A stretch of 64,000 nt of DNA from Aureimonas sp. AU4 (lineage in GTDB: Bacteria; Pseudomonadota; Alphaproteobacteria; Rhizobiales; Rhizobiaceae), in the NCBI RefSeq assembly GCF_001463765.1, contig NZ_BBWK01000027.1:117674-181673 (forward strand), written 5' to 3'. The notes below the pieces were generated by a model. It was not told the DNA's origin. It searched no databases and was given only the letters and a program-made list of their open reading frames with translations. Shown here one piece after another: positions 8,771 through 18,118 of the stretch; position 1 is the stretch's first letter, and every line of letters starts with the position of its first letter. A program made the position numbers and the translations under genes.

Positions 8771-10051
8771 CTACTCCGCCGGAGCGGCGGCCACGGCCAC
8801 CGTCGGCTCGTCGATGCGGGCCGGCGGCAGTTCGCGCCGGAAGAGCCTGCCCCGCTCGGCGACGAGGACGCAGCCGATCGACAGAAGCGACAGGACCACG
8901 TAGCCCGTGAGGAGCGGGATCAGCGTCCCGTCGTAGAAGTAGCCGATCGTCGCGCCGATCAGTCCGCCGCCCAGCGTCTGCATGAAGCCCAGCACCGACG
9001 AGGCCGTGCCCGCGACGTGTCCGAGCGGATCCATCGCGAGCGCGTTGAAGTTCGTGCCGACGAAGCCGAACATGCAGAGCGTCAGGATCGTCATCGGCAT
9101 GAAGATCGCAAACGGCGGCACGCCGCCCGACACGAGCGCGATCAAGAGATGGATCGTGCTGAACATGGCGTAGAGCACGAGCGCGCCGTGCGAGAGGCGA
9201 CGCATTCCGAAGCGCTGCACGAGGCGCGAATTGGAGAAGGAGGCGAGCGCCATGAAGATCGCGCCTGCCGAGAAGTAGAGCGTGAAGGCGGGCCCGAGCG
9301 CATAGGTGTGGGCGTAGACCTGCTCGGCCTGGTTGATGAAGGCGAAGAGGACGCCCAGCATCAGCATGGTCCCGAAGGAGTAGGAGAAGGCGACGCGGTT
9401 GGTGACGACCGTGCGGAAGGCGCCCGCGACGCGCGACACGGTGAGCGGCAGGCGGTCCTCGGGATGTTGCGTCTCCGGCAGGCGGAGCCACGTCCACAGC
9501 GTCACCAGCGCGCCGAAGCCGGCGATGGCGAAGAAGATTTCGCGCCAGTTGCCGAAGAGCAGGACCAGCTGCCCGATATTGGGAGCGATCACCGGTATCA
9601 CCATGAAGATCATCATGATCAGCGACATGACGCTCGCCATGCGCGCGCCGCCGAAGCAGTCGCGCACGATCGACACCGCGATCACGCGCGTCGCCGCCGC
9701 GCCGATGCCCTGCACCGCGCGCCAGAAGAGAAGCACGCCGAAGGTCGGCGAGAAGACCGCGGCAAGGGACGCCGCCACGTAGATCGCTAGGCCGATCAGG
9801 AGAACGGGGCGGCGCCCGAACCGATCCGACAGGGTGCCGTAGACGATCTGCGCCGCGCCGAAGCCGAGCACGTAGGCCGTGATCACGAAGGGCGCGCGGT
9901 TGGGATCGCTGAGCTGAAGCGACTGCGAGATATTGGAAAGAGCCGGAATGAAGACGTCGATCGCGGCGGCGTTCAACGCCATGATGCATGCGATCAGCGT
10001 GACGAGCTCCCAATAGGGGAGCGCGCGCGAACCGGTCTGGACGTTCGGCAT
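8771..10051 (-). CDS. Bcr/CflA-type MFS drug exporter
   Basis: A 426-residue inner-membrane transporter with twelve predicted helices. The signature of the DHA1 Bcr/CflA group is seen: YVLGFGAAQIVYGTLSDRFGRRPVLLIGL after helix 2, and RAVQGIGAAATRVIAVSIVRD in helix 4. Likely role: proton-driven efflux of a toxic compound or amino-acid-like metabolite. ATG 10051 gives MPNVQTGSRALPYWELVTLIA; the open frame upstream lacks family character. No regulator is adjacent, so the substrate cannot be inferred. Confidence 0.9.
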   Translation of the reverse strand: MPNVQTGSRALPYWELVTLIACIMALNAAAIDVFIPALSNISQSLQLSDPNRAPFVITAYVLGFGAAQIVYGTLSDRFGRRPVLLIGLAIYVAASLAAVFSPTFGVLLFWRAVQGIGAAATRVIAVSIVRDCFGGARMASVMSLIMMIFMVIPVIAPNIGQLVLLFGNWREIFFAIAGFGALVTLWTWLRLPETQHPEDRLPLTVSRVAGAFRTVVTNRVAFSYSFGTMLMLGVLFAFINQAEQVYAHTYALGPAFTLYFSAGAIFMALASFSNSRLVQRFGMRRLSHGALVLYAMFSTIHLLIALVSGGVPPFAIFMPMTILTLCMFGFVGTNFNALAMDPLGHVAGTASSVLGFMQTLGGGLIGATIGYFYDGTLIPLLTGYVVLSLLSIGCVLVAERGRLFRRELPPARIDEPTVAVAAAPAE

Positions 10052-10157
10052 GGGTCGGACTTTCTGAAGGATGCGGCCTTCATATACGGCGATGCGGCAA
10101 AAACAAAGGGTGCCTGACGTTTCGCGAGGCCAAGCATTCGCGCCGCCGTTCCAACGC

Positions 10158-10189
10158 AAAAGGCCCGCTCGGGTTTCGAGCGGGCCTTT
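10158..10189 (-). terminator. Terminator at the end of the purine/grxD operon
   Basis: A 13-bp perfect stem AAAGGCCCGCTCG/CGAGCGGGCCTTT with a short loop at 10158-10189, about 30 bp downstream of the grxD stop on the minus strand and followed by TTTTGCG in that direction. It is nearly symmetric, so it would also stop plus-strand transcription. Confidence 0.85.
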
Positions 10190-10220
10190 CGGACGGGCTG
10201 TGTTTGAAGGCTTGGAAGGC

Positions 10221-10559
10221 TCAGTTGGCGGGCGCGGTGGCCGCGATGCCCTTCTCGGCCAGGAAGTCCTGCAGTTCGCCGGCCTGGAACATCTCGCGCA
10301 GGATGTCGCAGCCGCCGACGAACTCGCCCTTCACGTAGACCTGCGGAATGGTCGGCCAGGAGCCGTATTCCTTGATCCCGGTGCGCAGCTCGTCGGACGA
10401 GAGGACGTTGACGCCCTTGTAGGGCACGCCGAGGTAGTTGAGGATCTGGACGACCTGCCCCGAGAAGCCGCATTGCGGGAAGTCGGGCGTGCCCTTCATG
10501 AAGACCACGATGTCGTTGGTCTTCACCTCGTTGTCGATCCAGTCGATGATGCCGCTCAT
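10221..10559 (-). CDS. grxD: Monothiol CGFS glutaredoxin Grx4 type
   Basis: A 112-residue glutaredoxin-fold protein that carries a [2Fe-2S] cluster between two subunits and glutathione and delivers or stores clusters. The active motif CGFS lies within [14 protein letters not shown], and [20 protein letters not shown] supplies the glutathione-binding TIPQVY and GGCD motifs. It is encoded last in the purine operon, two genes after bolA. CGFS glutaredoxins and BolA proteins form cluster-bridged heterodimers, so the co-location is functionally consistent. Confidence 0.95.
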   Translation of the reverse strand: MSGIIDWIDNEVKTNDIVVFMKGTPDFPQCGFSGQVVQILNYLGVPYKGVNVLSSDELRTGIKEYGSWPTIPQVYVKGEFVGGCDILREMFQAGELQDFLAEKGIAATAPAN

Positions 10560-10625
10560 GGTGGGCCCTGCTTCTCGTCGCGATGCGTCTCAGCTGGAAC
10601 CCACATACGGGCTCGGGCTGCGGAT

Positions 10626-10988
10626 TTAAAGGGTGCTGCCGTTGGACGGCCCGTTCGCCGAACCGCTTTCGAGCCGCGACAGCCATTCCTCGTGATCGTC
10701 GAGCCGCTGCTCGCGGTCGCGAAGGTCCGAGATTTCCTGCGAGATGCGGCTTTCCAGAACGACGATGTCGCTCTTGATCTCCTTCAGGTCCCGGTCGGAG
10801 CGCGACAGCCCGTCGCGCAGGTCTCGGTCGAGGAGCGCGAAACCGTCGCGCATGTCGCGTTCCAGCCGGTTGATGAGGTCCTGCTGGCGCAGGATCAGTT
10901 CCATCATCTGCCGCTGGCGCTGGTCGATGCCCCGCAGGAGCCCCAGCGTGTGGCTCGCGATCTTGAGGTCCGGCAGGGAGTCCGACAC
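10626..10988 (-). CDS. Coiled-coil hypothetical protein between bolA and grxD
   Basis: A 120-residue hydrophilic protein with long heptad-like stretches rich in D, R, L and E (RDMRDGFALLDRDLRDGLSR, SDRDLKEIKSDIVVLESRIS). Residues about 20-108 should form one extended coiled coil. There is no signal peptide or membrane segment. I recognise no family. It starts 9 bp after bolA and ends 66 bp before grxD in the same transcript, so co-expression with the BolA-Grx pair is likely. No function can be assigned. Confidence 0.72.
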   Translation of the reverse strand: MSDSLPDLKIASHTLGLLRGIDQRQRQMMELILRQQDLINRLERDMRDGFALLDRDLRDGLSRSDRDLKEIKSDIVVLESRISQEISDLRDREQRLDDHEEWLSRLESGSANGPSNGSTL

Positions 10989-10997
10989 CGCGCGGCC

Positions 10998-11231
10998 CTA
11001 CTTCGGCGCGCTGGTCTGAAGGGCGAGCGCATGGAGCGGCCCACCCATGTTCCCCTGCAGCGCCTGATAGACCATCTGGTGCTGCTGCACGCGCGACTTG
11101 CCGCGGAAGCTTTCGGAAACCACCTCGGCGGCGTAGTGGTCGCCGTCGCCCGCCAGATCGCGGATCGTGACGGTCGCATCGGGGATGCCCCGCTTGATCA
11201 GCGACTCGATGTCGTGGGCATTCATGGGCAT
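10998..11231 (-). CDS. bolA: BolA family protein
   Basis: A 77-residue BolA-fold protein (MPMNAHDIESLIKRGIPDAT...). The class II-like KH-type fold is indicated by VTIRDLAGDGDHYAAEVVSESF and SRVQQHQMVYQALQG. The conserved His in the QQHQMVY helix is the probable ligand for a [2Fe-2S] cluster shared with the CGFS glutaredoxin. AGGAGA is 7 bases upstream of the ATG at 11231. It is co-transcribed with purL upstream and grxD downstream. Confidence 0.92.
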   Translation of the reverse strand: MPMNAHDIESLIKRGIPDATVTIRDLAGDGDHYAAEVVSESFRGKSRVQQHQMVYQALQGNMGGPLHALALQTSAPK

Positions 11232-11326
11232 CGGACGTCTCCTGGCTCGACGGGCGCGAAGCAACCCGCCTGCGCTCACGATAGGGGGCGGGCGGGCGGG
11301 CGGCAACAGCCGCGCGCAATGGCGTC

Positions 11327-13543
11327 TCAGGCGGCGGTCGCCGCCGTCTCGGGGACGGTGCCGGCCATGTAGCGTGGGAACCAGCTCTCGTGCGCGATGG
11401 TCATGGCCTCGACCTCGACCCGCATCGGACCGGCTTCGAGGGCGCTGCCCCCAGCGGTGCCGAGACGGCGCACCGGTACGCCGCCGGCGGTGCCCAGGAC
11501 GCCCTCGGCATCGGCCGGCGCGAGCGCCACGACATAGCGCGCCTGATCCTCGCCGAAGAGCCGCGCGTGGAGCGGTCCATCGCCCGGCTCGACGCGGGCG
11601 CCGAGATCGGCGGCCATGCACATCTCGGCCAGCGCGATCGCGAGGCCGCCGTCGGACAGGTCGTGGCAGGCGGTCACGCGACCGGAGCGGATCAGGCCGC
11701 GCACGAAGTCGCCGTTGCGCTTTTCCGTCTCGAGGTCGACCGGCGGCGGCGCACCGTCCTCGCGGCCCTCGATCTCGCGCAGATAGATCGACGCGCCGAG
11801 ATGCGAGCCTTCCGCCCCGACGAGCAGCAGGACGTCGCCCTCGCGCATTCCTCCGATCGTCGCGGTCTTGGTGCGGTCCTCGATGAGGCCGACGCCGCCG
11901 ATGGTGGGCGTCGGCAGGATGCCGGTGCCCTGCGTCTCGTTGTAAAGGGATACGTTGCCCGACACGATCGGGAAGCCGAGCGCGCGGCAGGCCTCGCCGA
12001 TGCCCTCGATGGCGCGCACGAACTGGCCCATGATCTCGGGCTTCTCGGGATTGCCGAAGTTCAGGTTGTCGGTCGCGGCCAGAGGTTCGGCGCCGACGGC
12101 GGTGAGGTTGCGCCAGCACTCGGCCACGGCCTGCGCGCCGCCGCGGTAGGGATCGGCCTCGCAGTAGCGCGGCGTGACATCGGAGGAGAAGGCGAGCGCC
12201 TTTGCGGGATGACCGTCGACCCGCACGACGCCGGCATCGCCGCCGGGCCGCTGCAGCGAGTTGCCGCCGATCAGCGTGTCGTACTGCTCGAACACCCAGC
12301 GGCGCGAGGCGATGTCGGGCGAGCCGAGAAGGCGCAGGAGCGTTTCGGACAGGTCGGCCGGAACCGCCAGGTCGTCGGCCCGAACCTCGGCGGCGGCCTT
12401 TGGCGCGACCCAGGGACGGTCGTATTCCGGCGCCTCGTCGCCGAGCTCCTTGATCGGGAGGTTCGCCACCTCGCGCCCGTCGAACAGGATGCGGAAGCGC
12501 AGGTCGTCGGTCGTGTGGCCGACCACGGCGAAGTCGAGGCCCCACTTGCGGAAGATCGCCTCGGCGACCTCCTGCTTCGAGGGCTCCAGCACCATGAGCA
12601 TGCGCTCCTGGCTTTCCGAGAGCATCATCTCGTAAGGGGTCATGCGCTCCTCGCGCACGGGAACTCGGTTGAGGTCGAGCTCGATGCCGAGATCGCCCTT
12701 GGCGCCCATCTCGACCGCCGAGCAGGTGAGCCCGGCCGCGCCCATGTCCTGGATCGCGATCACCGCCCCGGTCTGCATCAGCTCGAGGCAGGCTTCCAGC
12801 AGGCACTTTTCGGTGAACGGATCGCCGACCTGCACGGTCGGGCGCTTCTCCTCGATCCCCTCGTCGAACTCGGCCGAGGCCATGGTCGCACCGCCGACGC
12901 CGTCGCGACCGGTCTTGGCGCCGAGATAGACGACCGGCAGGCCGACGCCCTTGGCCTCCGAGTAGAAGATCGCATCGGTCTTCGCCAGGCCGGCCGCAAA
13001 GGCGTTGACGAGGCAGTTTCCGTTGTAGCGAGGGTGAAAGTTCACCTCGCCGCCCACCGTCGGCACGCCGAAGGCGTTGCCGTAGCCGCCGACCCCCGCC
13101 ACGACGCCGGAGACCAGGTGCCGCGTTCGCGGATGGTCCGGTGCTCCGAAGCGGAGCGCGTTCATCGCCGCGATCGGACGGGCGCCCATGGTGAAGACGT
13201 CGCGCAGGATGCCGCCCACGCCCGTCGCCGCGCCCTGGTAGGGCTCGATGAAGGACGGGTGGTTGTGCGATTCCATCTTGAAGACGACGCAGAGACCGTC
13301 GCCGATGTCGACGACGCCCGCATTCTCGCCCGGCCCCTGGATGACGCGCTCGCCCTTGGTGGGCAGGGTGCGCAGCCAACGCTTCGACGACTTGTAGGAA
13401 CAGTGCTCGTTCCACATGGCCGAGAAGATGCCGAGCTCGGTGATGGTCGGCTCGCGGCCGATGAGGTCGAGGATGCGCTGGTACTCGTCCGGCTTCAGCC
13501 CATGCGAGGCGACGAGATCGGGCGTGATGGCGACGTCCTGCAT
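11327..13543 (-). CDS. purL: Phosphoribosylformylglycinamidine synthase subunit PurL
   Basis: Fourth step of de novo purine synthesis: FGAR plus ATP and ammonia gives FGAM, with ammonia from PurQ and PurS as bridge. At 738 residues this is the small PurL of the three-subunit enzyme. Motifs are [10 protein letters not shown] near residue 43, [25 protein letters not shown] and [16 protein letters not shown] near the C-terminus. A perfect GGAGG lies 4-5 bases before ATG 13543; the larger open frame upstream is spurious. Two lipoprotein genes separate it from purQ. Confidence 0.97.
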   Translation of the reverse strand: MQDVAITPDLVASHGLKPDEYQRILDLIGREPTITELGIFSAMWNEHCSYKSSKRWLRTLPTKGERVIQGPGENAGVVDIGDGLCVVFKMESHNHPSFIEPYQGAATGVGGILRDVFTMGARPIAAMNALRFGAPDHPRTRHLVSGVVAGVGGYGNAFGVPTVGGEVNFHPRYNGNCLVNAFAAGLAKTDAIFYSEAKGVGLPVVYLGAKTGRDGVGGATMASAEFDEGIEEKRPTVQVGDPFTEKCLLEACLELMQTGAVIAIQDMGAAGLTCSAVEMGAKGDLGIELDLNRVPVREERMTPYEMMLSESQERMLMVLEPSKQEVAEAIFRKWGLDFAVVGHTTDDLRFRILFDGREVANLPIKELGDEAPEYDRPWVAPKAAAEVRADDLAVPADLSETLLRLLGSPDIASRRWVFEQYDTLIGGNSLQRPGGDAGVVRVDGHPAKALAFSSDVTPRYCEADPYRGGAQAVAECWRNLTAVGAEPLAATDNLNFGNPEKPEIMGQFVRAIEGIGEACRALGFPIVSGNVSLYNETQGTGILPTPTIGGVGLIEDRTKTATIGGMREGDVLLLVGAEGSHLGASIYLREIEGREDGAPPPVDLETEKRNGDFVRGLIRSGRVTACHDLSDGGLAIALAEMCMAADLGARVEPGDGPLHARLFGEDQARYVVALAPADAEGVLGTAGGVPVRRLGTAGGSALEAGPMRVEVEAMTIAHESWFPRYMAGTVPETAATAA

Positions 13544-13578
13544 GGGACCTCCGGCGGGCGTGGTGTTGGGTTCGGGCG

Positions 13579-13965
13579 TCACCGGACCGGTGCCCAGTCG
13601 GTCCGGTCGCGGCAGGGCGCCACCTCGGCGCCCGAGCGCAGGATCGTGGCGTCGTCCTCGACCTGGCTGACCGCGCCCTCGATGCGGCGCTGAAGCACCA
13701 AGAGCGTGTGGTCGAGACGTCCGTTTCGAACGGCGCGAACGCACAGGCCGTAGCCGCGTCCGTCGCCGGCGAAGACGAAGCCGCGCGTCTGCTCGACGGG
13801 AAGGCGGCGATAGATGGCGCGGCCGGTTTCGGCGGCGTAGCGCAGTTCCGCTGCGTTGGGCGTCGGGCCGGCGCTGCCGGGTGCCGGCGCCGCTACCGAG
13901 GCGCAGCCCCCGCCCAGCGTCAGGAGGGCCGAGAGCGCAAGGGCAAGCCGCAGTCGGTCAGGCAT
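13579..13965 (-). CDS. Putative lipoprotein embedded in the purine operon (second)
   Basis: A 128-residue protein with a lipoprotein signal ([23 protein letters not shown], lipid-modified Cys21 if processed). The mature part has Cys74 (YGLCVRAV) and Cys119 (APCRDRTD), possibly a disulfide, and a short central segment [16 protein letters not shown] recognise no family. The start codon lies inside the 3' end of the preceding lipoprotein gene (8-bp overlap), implying translational coupling. It ends 35 bp before purL. Alphaproteobacterial purine operons do carry small unrelated genes, but I cannot name this one. Confidence 0.75.
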   Translation of the reverse strand: MPDRLRLALALSALLTLGGGCASVAAPAPGSAGPTPNAAELRYAAETGRAIYRRLPVEQTRGFVFAGDGRGYGLCVRAVRNGRLDHTLLVLQRRIEGAVSQVEDDATILRSGAEVAPCRDRTDWAPVR

Positions 13966-14365
13966 CGCAGGATGTCGAGCCCGACCGCCAGCGTGCGAGA
14001 TCCGCTTCGAGACGCGGGCGCAACGCGCCGTTCAGGAGCGGGCCGTAGCTGTCGACGCGTGTCGAGCCTGAGAAACCCTCGACCACGAGCAGCGGACGGG
14101 CCTCGATCTTTCCACGCGGCACGAGCAGGAAGCGCGGCTTGCCGGAAAACGACGAGAGCTCGGGCGCGAGCGAGTAGGCCGTGAACGCCGGATCGCCGGA
14201 CTTGAACCAGCAGCGGTTCGCGGTCACGGCAAGGCGCTCCATCCGGTCGAGTCCCGTATCGGCGCGTGACGCCGGCTTCGAGGGAGCGGGCGCGGGCGAG
14301 CCGGCGCAGCCTGCGAGCAGGAGGCCGAGCGCCGCGAGACCGAGAGCCGTCTTCGTGCGCATCAT
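13958..14365 (-). CDS. Putative lipoprotein embedded in the purine operon (first)
   Basis: A 135-residue lipoprotein: [23 protein letters not shown] has a textbook lipobox (LAGC, Cys20). The mature part has a Pro/Ser spacer and then a compact domain with [20 protein letters not shown] and [22 protein letters not shown]. Cys52 and the C-terminal Cys133 could pair. It starts within the last codons of purQ (the stop of purQ is 14362-14364, inside this start region), so expression must be coupled to purine synthesis. Function is unknown. Confidence 0.78.
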   Translation of the reverse strand: MMRTKTALGLAALGLLLAGCAGSPAPAPSKPASRADTGLDRMERLAVTANRCWFKSGDPAFTAYSLAPELSSFSGKPRFLLVPRGKIEARPLLVVEGFSGSTRVDSYGPLLNGALRPRLEADLARWRSGSTSCDA

Positions 14366-15045
14366 GCCGCGAGCGGACGGTTGCCGAGGCCAAGGGCCGA
14401 TTCGAACAGCCCGCGTCCGTCGGTTCCGCCGTGCTCCGGCTCCACGAGGTTCTCGGGATGGGGCATCATGCCGAGCACGTTGCCTGCCTCGTTCATGACG
14501 GCCGCGATGTCGTTGAGCGCGCCGTTCGGATTCGTGCTCTCGGCGTAGCGGAACACGACGCGGCCCTCGCCCTCGACGCGCGCGAGCGTCTCGGCATCGG
14601 CGAAGTAGTTGCCGTCGTGATGGGCGACCGGGCAGCGGATCACCTGGCCTTGCGTGTAAGCGCTGGTGAAGCGCGTGCGCGCGTTGGCGACTTCGAGCTT
14701 CACCTCGCGGCACACGAACTTGAGGCTCGTGTTGCGCATCAGGGCGCCCGGCAGGAGACCCGCCTCGCACAGGATCTGGAAGCCGTTGCACACGCCGAGC
14801 ACCGCGACGCCGCGCGCCGCCTCCTCGGCCACCGCCCGCATTACCGGCGAGCGGGCCGCGATCGCGCCGCAGCGCAGGTAGTCGCCGAACGAGAAGCCGC
14901 CGGGCACCACGATCAGATCGACCTTCGGGATCGTCGTCTCGGTCTGCCAGACGGTTGCGGGCGCCGAGCCGCTGATCGAGGTGAGGGCGGCGATCATGTC
15001 GCGGTCGCGGTTCAGACCGGGAAGAAGAACGACGGCGGCTTTCAT
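14362..15045 (-). CDS. purQ: Phosphoribosylformylglycinamidine synthase subunit PurQ
   Basis: The glutaminase subunit of FGAM synthase, supplying ammonia to PurL. It is a 227-residue class I glutamine amidotransferase: nucleophile Cys86 in [10 protein letters not shown], oxyanion/substrate region [13 protein letters not shown] at 49-61, and the His/Glu of the triad in [15 protein letters not shown] near the C-terminus. It is 67 bp downstream of purS and overlaps the following lipoprotein gene. Confidence 0.97.
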   Translation of the reverse strand: MKAAVVLLPGLNRDRDMIAALTSISGSAPATVWQTETTIPKVDLIVVPGGFSFGDYLRCGAIAARSPVMRAVAEEAARGVAVLGVCNGFQILCEAGLLPGALMRNTSLKFVCREVKLEVANARTRFTSAYTQGQVIRCPVAHHDGNYFADAETLARVEGEGRVVFRYAESTNPNGALNDIAAVMNEAGNVLGMMPHPENLVEPEHGGTDGRGLFESALGLGNRPLAA

Positions 15046-15112
15046 CGGGCGGGCTCCCTCGGCGTGGAATGGCCGGGACGGGCAGGGGTCTCGTTCGGCG
15101 GCGAGGCCGCGA

Positions 15113-15355
15113 TCAGGCGATCTCGACCGCGTAGTTCTCGATCACGGTGTTGGCGAGGAGCTTCTCGCACATGGCCGCAAGCTCGCTCTTCGCCTTCTCG
15201 CGATCGTCGCCTTCCACCACGACGTCGAACACCTTGCCCTGGCGGACGCCCGCCACGCCCTCGAAGCCGAGCGTGCCGAGCGCACCCTCGATCGCCTTGC
15301 CCTGGGGGTCGAGCACGCCGTTCTTCAGCGTGACGACGATGCGCGCCTTAATCAC
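15113..15355 (-). CDS. purS: Phosphoribosylformylglycinamidine synthase subunit PurS
   Basis: An 80-residue bridging subunit that dimerises and helps channel ammonia from PurQ to PurL. The family pattern is clear: [20 protein letters not shown] at the N-terminus, then [19 protein letters not shown] and a C-terminal [18 protein letters not shown]. It lies 67 bp after purC and before purQ in the operon. Confidence 0.95.
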   Translation of the reverse strand: MIKARIVVTLKNGVLDPQGKAIEGALGTLGFEGVAGVRQGKVFDVVVEGDDREKAKSELAAMCEKLLANTVIENYAVEIA

Positions 15356-15422
15356 GTTTGCCGCCTGTTCTGCGAATGAACCAGTCTCAAAGCCGGCGCG
15401 GGTCGCGACGCCGGCGGATGCG

Positions 15423-16187
15423 TCACTTCACCAGCACCGGCCCCGAAGGGCGGGGCGGTTCGTTCTCGTTCATGATGCCGAGACGACGAGCCACTTCCTG
15501 GTAGGCCTCGACGAGGCCGCCCATGTCGCGGCGGAAGCGGTCCTTGTCCAGCTTGTCCTGGGTCTGGACGTCCCAGAGGCGGCAGGAGTCGGGCGAGATC
15601 TCGTCGGCCACGATGATACGCATCATGTCGCCCTCGTAGAGGCGGCCGGTCTCGATCTTGAAGTCCACGAGCTGAATGCCGACGCCGAGGAAGAGGCCGG
15701 ACAGGAAGTCGTTGACGCGGATCGCCAACGCCATGATGTCGTCGATCTCCTGCGGGCTCGCCCAGCCGAAGGCCGTGATGTGCTCTTCCGACACCATCGG
15801 GTCGTCGAGCTGGTCGGCCTTGTAGTAGAATTCGATGATCGAGCGGGGCAGAACGGTGCCCTCCTCGATGCCGAGGCGCTTGGCGAGCGAGCCGGCGGCG
15901 ACGTTGCGCACCACCACCTCGAGCGGGATGATCTCGACTTCCTTGATCAGCTGCTCGCGCATGTTCAGCCGACGGATGAAGTGCGTCGGGATGCCGATCC
16001 GGTTGAGGTGCGAGAAGATGTATTCCGAGATGCGGTTGTTCAGGACGCCCTTGCCGTCCACGACCTCGTGCTTCTTCTTGTTGAAGGCGGTCGCGTCGTC
16101 CTTGAAGAACTGCACCAGTGTACCGGGCTCGGGCCCCTCGTAGAGGATCTTGCCCTTGCCTTCGTATATACGGCGGCGACGTGTCAT
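15423..16187 (-). CDS. purC: Phosphoribosylaminoimidazole-succinocarboxamide synthase
   Basis: SAICAR synthetase: CAIR plus aspartate and ATP gives SAICAR in purine synthesis. The 254-residue protein starts [20 protein letters not shown], and contains the ATP-binding [26 protein letters not shown] and [15 protein letters not shown] motifs. ATG 16187 is chosen by family N-terminus; the ribosome site is weak. It is the first gene of the purine operon, which runs to the terminator below 10.2 kb. Confidence 0.96.
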   Translation of the reverse strand: MTRRRRIYEGKGKILYEGPEPGTLVQFFKDDATAFNKKKHEVVDGKGVLNNRISEYIFSHLNRIGIPTHFIRRLNMREQLIKEVEIIPLEVVVRNVAAGSLAKRLGIEEGTVLPRSIIEFYYKADQLDDPMVSEEHITAFGWASPQEIDDIMALAIRVNDFLSGLFLGVGIQLVDFKIETGRLYEGDMMRIIVADEISPDSCRLWDVQTQDKLDKDRFRRDMGGLVEAYQEVARRLGIMNENEPPRPSGPVLVK

Positions 16188-16258
16188 GGGGGTGATGCCT
16201 GATCGTGGTCGAGGCGAGCCGACGGCGACCCGCGAGAAAAGCTTATGTCTTGTGCGGG

Positions 16259-16287
16259 TCAATAGCCCATAGGGTCGATTGAAACAA
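16259..16287 (-). promoter_or_regulatory. Possible promoter of the purine operon
   Basis: On the minus strand TTGTTT (16282-16287), 17 bases, TATTGA (16259-16264), about 70 bp upstream of purC. Both boxes deviate from consensus. A second TTGACC box overlaps just downstream. No purine riboswitch is visible in the leader. Confidence 0.35.
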
Positions 16288-16438
16288 TCGGTCGCCCGCA
16301 AATGGACCGTGGAAGCAACATGATGCGATCACGTTGGCGCGGGACCGGCTGGACGCGGCGGCCCGATGCCATAGGCTAAGGCCCGCGAATCCACCGCCCG
16401 AACGGGGCCGTGGACGAAACGACCAAGGGAGGACGTCG

Positions 16439-16747
16439 ATGTCGCTGAAGGACCGGGGTGACGATTTCGAGGCGCGCTTTGCGCACGACGCGGACCTGCG
16501 CTTCCGCATCGAATCGCGCGCGACCAGGCTTCTCGGTCTTTGGGCGGCCGGGCTGCTCGGCCGCACGGGCGAGGCCGCCGAAACCTACGCCGCCGACCTC
16601 GTCCGTCACGATCTCGGGGCGGCGGGCTCCGACGACGTCGTCGACAAGGTGACGGCCGACCTTGCCGGCAAGGCGACGCGCGACGAGGTGGTGCGCCGGC
16701 TCGGTGCGGTCCGCGCCGAGGCCGAGCGCCAGATCCGCGCCCAATGA
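16439..16747 (+). CDS. F1-ATPase inhibitor zeta subunit (DUF1476)
   Basis: A 102-residue protein (MSLKDRGDDFEARFAHDADLRFRIES...) of the DUF1476 family, identified in Paracoccus as the zeta subunit that inhibits ATP hydrolysis by the F1Fo-ATP synthase. The N-terminal segment DRGDDFEARFAHD is the inhibitory region in this family, followed by a four-helix-type body. GGGAGGACGTCG supplies a strong ribosome site. It is divergent from purC, a common arrangement in Hyphomicrobiales, and its stop overlaps the next start (ATGA). Confidence 0.9.
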   Translation: MSLKDRGDDFEARFAHDADLRFRIESRATRLLGLWAAGLLGRTGEAAETYAADLVRHDLGAAGSDDVVDKVTADLAGKATRDEVVRRLGAVRAEAERQIRAQ

Positions 16748-17517
16748 GCGAGTCCCTTCTCGCGCTGCGCCGTCTCATCGATCGCAAGGGAAGCGCGATC
16801 TCGGCCTGGTCGAGCCTCGGCGATCCGACCGTCCACGAAGCTCTTGCACGGGCCTTCGACGTCGTCACGCTCGACGTCCAGCACGGGCTTCAATCGGTCG
16901 ACGAGATTCGCGAGGGCATCGCGCGCGTCGTGCTCGCCGGGCGGCCTGTTCTGGTGCGCGTGCCGGTGGACGACCTGTCGCTGGCCGCCCGTACGCTCGA
17001 CTTCGGCGCGCATGGAGTGATCCTGCCCATGGTCGAGGGAGCGGAGGACGCGCGGCGCTTCGCCCGCGCCCTGACCTATCCCCCCCATGGAAACCGCTCC
17101 TACGGACCGGCCCGAGCGAGCGACCTTCACCAGATGGCGTCGGGACCCGATTACATGCGGGTGGCGGCGCAGGCCATCATGACCTTCGCCATGATCGAGA
17201 CGCCGGCCGCGCTCGCCGCAATCGACGAGATCCTCGCGGTGGACGAACTGCACGGCGTCTTCGTCGGACCCTCCGACCTTTCGCTCGCGATCGACCCCGC
17301 GCGGCTCGACCCCGACGGCGAGCGCACGGAAGACGCGGTGCGGACGATCGCCGAAAAAGCCGCGCGGGCGGGCAAGGCGACGGCCATCTACGCGGCCAGC
17401 GCCGACACGGCGCGCCGGTACGCCGCGATGGGCTACGATCTCATCTGCGTCGCAAGCGACATCGCGCTCCTGAAGGACGCCTCGCGCCGTATCGTGGACG
17501 CGATTCGAGCGCCCTGA
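16744..17517 (+). CDS. HpcH/HpaI aldolase family protein
   Basis: A 257-residue TIM-barrel class II pyruvate aldolase or citrate-lyase-beta-like enzyme. Characteristic pieces are FDVVTLDVQHG (metal/catalytic region), VRVPVDD, GAHGVILPMVEGAEDARRFA, MIETPAALAAIDEIL (metal-binding Glu) and GVFVGPSDLSLAI. It would cleave or form 2-keto-3-deoxy or 4-hydroxy-2-oxo acids; the substrate is open. It is translationally coupled to the zeta-subunit gene by an ATGA overlap, with no obvious functional link. Confidence 0.88.
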   Translation: MSESLLALRRLIDRKGSAISAWSSLGDPTVHEALARAFDVVTLDVQHGLQSVDEIREGIARVVLAGRPVLVRVPVDDLSLAARTLDFGAHGVILPMVEGAEDARRFARALTYPPHGNRSYGPARASDLHQMASGPDYMRVAAQAIMTFAMIETPAALAAIDEILAVDELHGVFVGPSDLSLAIDPARLDPDGERTEDAVRTIAEKAARAGKATAIYAASADTARRYAAMGYDLICVASDIALLKDASRRIVDAIRAP

Positions 17518-17518
17518 A

Positions 17519-18103
17519 TCAGCCGGCGGGGAGCGACGACAGGAACTTGCCGAAGGTCAGAAGCCCTTCGGGCCAGGGCCCGTGGCCGCTCTCGCCGTTG
17601 AGATGGCCCGATTCGCCTGCGTCCACGAAGCGCGAGCCCCACGCACCAGCCGCATCCTCCGCCGCCTCGAACGAGGAGAATGGATCGTTTCGGCTCGCCA
17701 CGACCACCGACGGGAAGGGCAGGGGCTCGCGCGAGTAGGGGCCGAAGGTGCGCAGATGCCTCGGCCGCAGGCGCTCGTCCTCGACGTCCGGCGGCGCCAC
17801 GAGAAACGCCCCCGCGACCGGCCGGCGGAACAGTGGCACCGCGTGCACCGCGGCCGCGACGCCCAGCGAGTGCGCCACCAGCACCGGCGGCCGTTCGCTG
17901 GCGTTCACCGCGGCGGCGACGGCCTGCGTCCACTCCTCGCGGACGGGCTTCGACCAGGCCACCTGCTCGACGCGCCGGGCGGTCGAGAGCTTGCGCTCCC
18001 ATCGCGACTGCCAGTGCTGCTCGTCGGAGTTCTGGTACCCGGGAATGATGAGGATGTCGGCTTCTGAAACGCGCATCGCGGGCAGATGCGGACGGGTGTC
18101 CAT
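17519..18103 (-). CDS. RBBP9/YdeN-type alpha/beta hydrolase
   Basis: A 194-residue serine hydrolase of the RBBP9 (DUF1234-like) family. Nucleophile Ser in AHSLGVAAAVHA, Asp in SRNDPFSSFE and His in SGHLNGESGHGPWPEG complete the triad; the N-terminal IIPGYQNSDEQHWQSRWE is typical. Physiological substrate is unknown. It starts 15 bp after the cardiolipin synthase stop, so they form a probable two-gene unit, and it converges with the HpcH-type gene with 1 bp between stops. Confidence 0.88.
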   Translation of the reverse strand: MDTRPHLPAMRVSEADILIIPGYQNSDEQHWQSRWERKLSTARRVEQVAWSKPVREEWTQAVAAAVNASERPPVLVAHSLGVAAAVHAVPLFRRPVAGAFLVAPPDVEDERLRPRHLRTFGPYSREPLPFPSVVVASRNDPFSSFEAAEDAAGAWGSRFVDAGESGHLNGESGHGPWPEGLLTFGKFLSSLPAG

Positions 18104-18118
18104 CCTGTCAAGGGCGCG

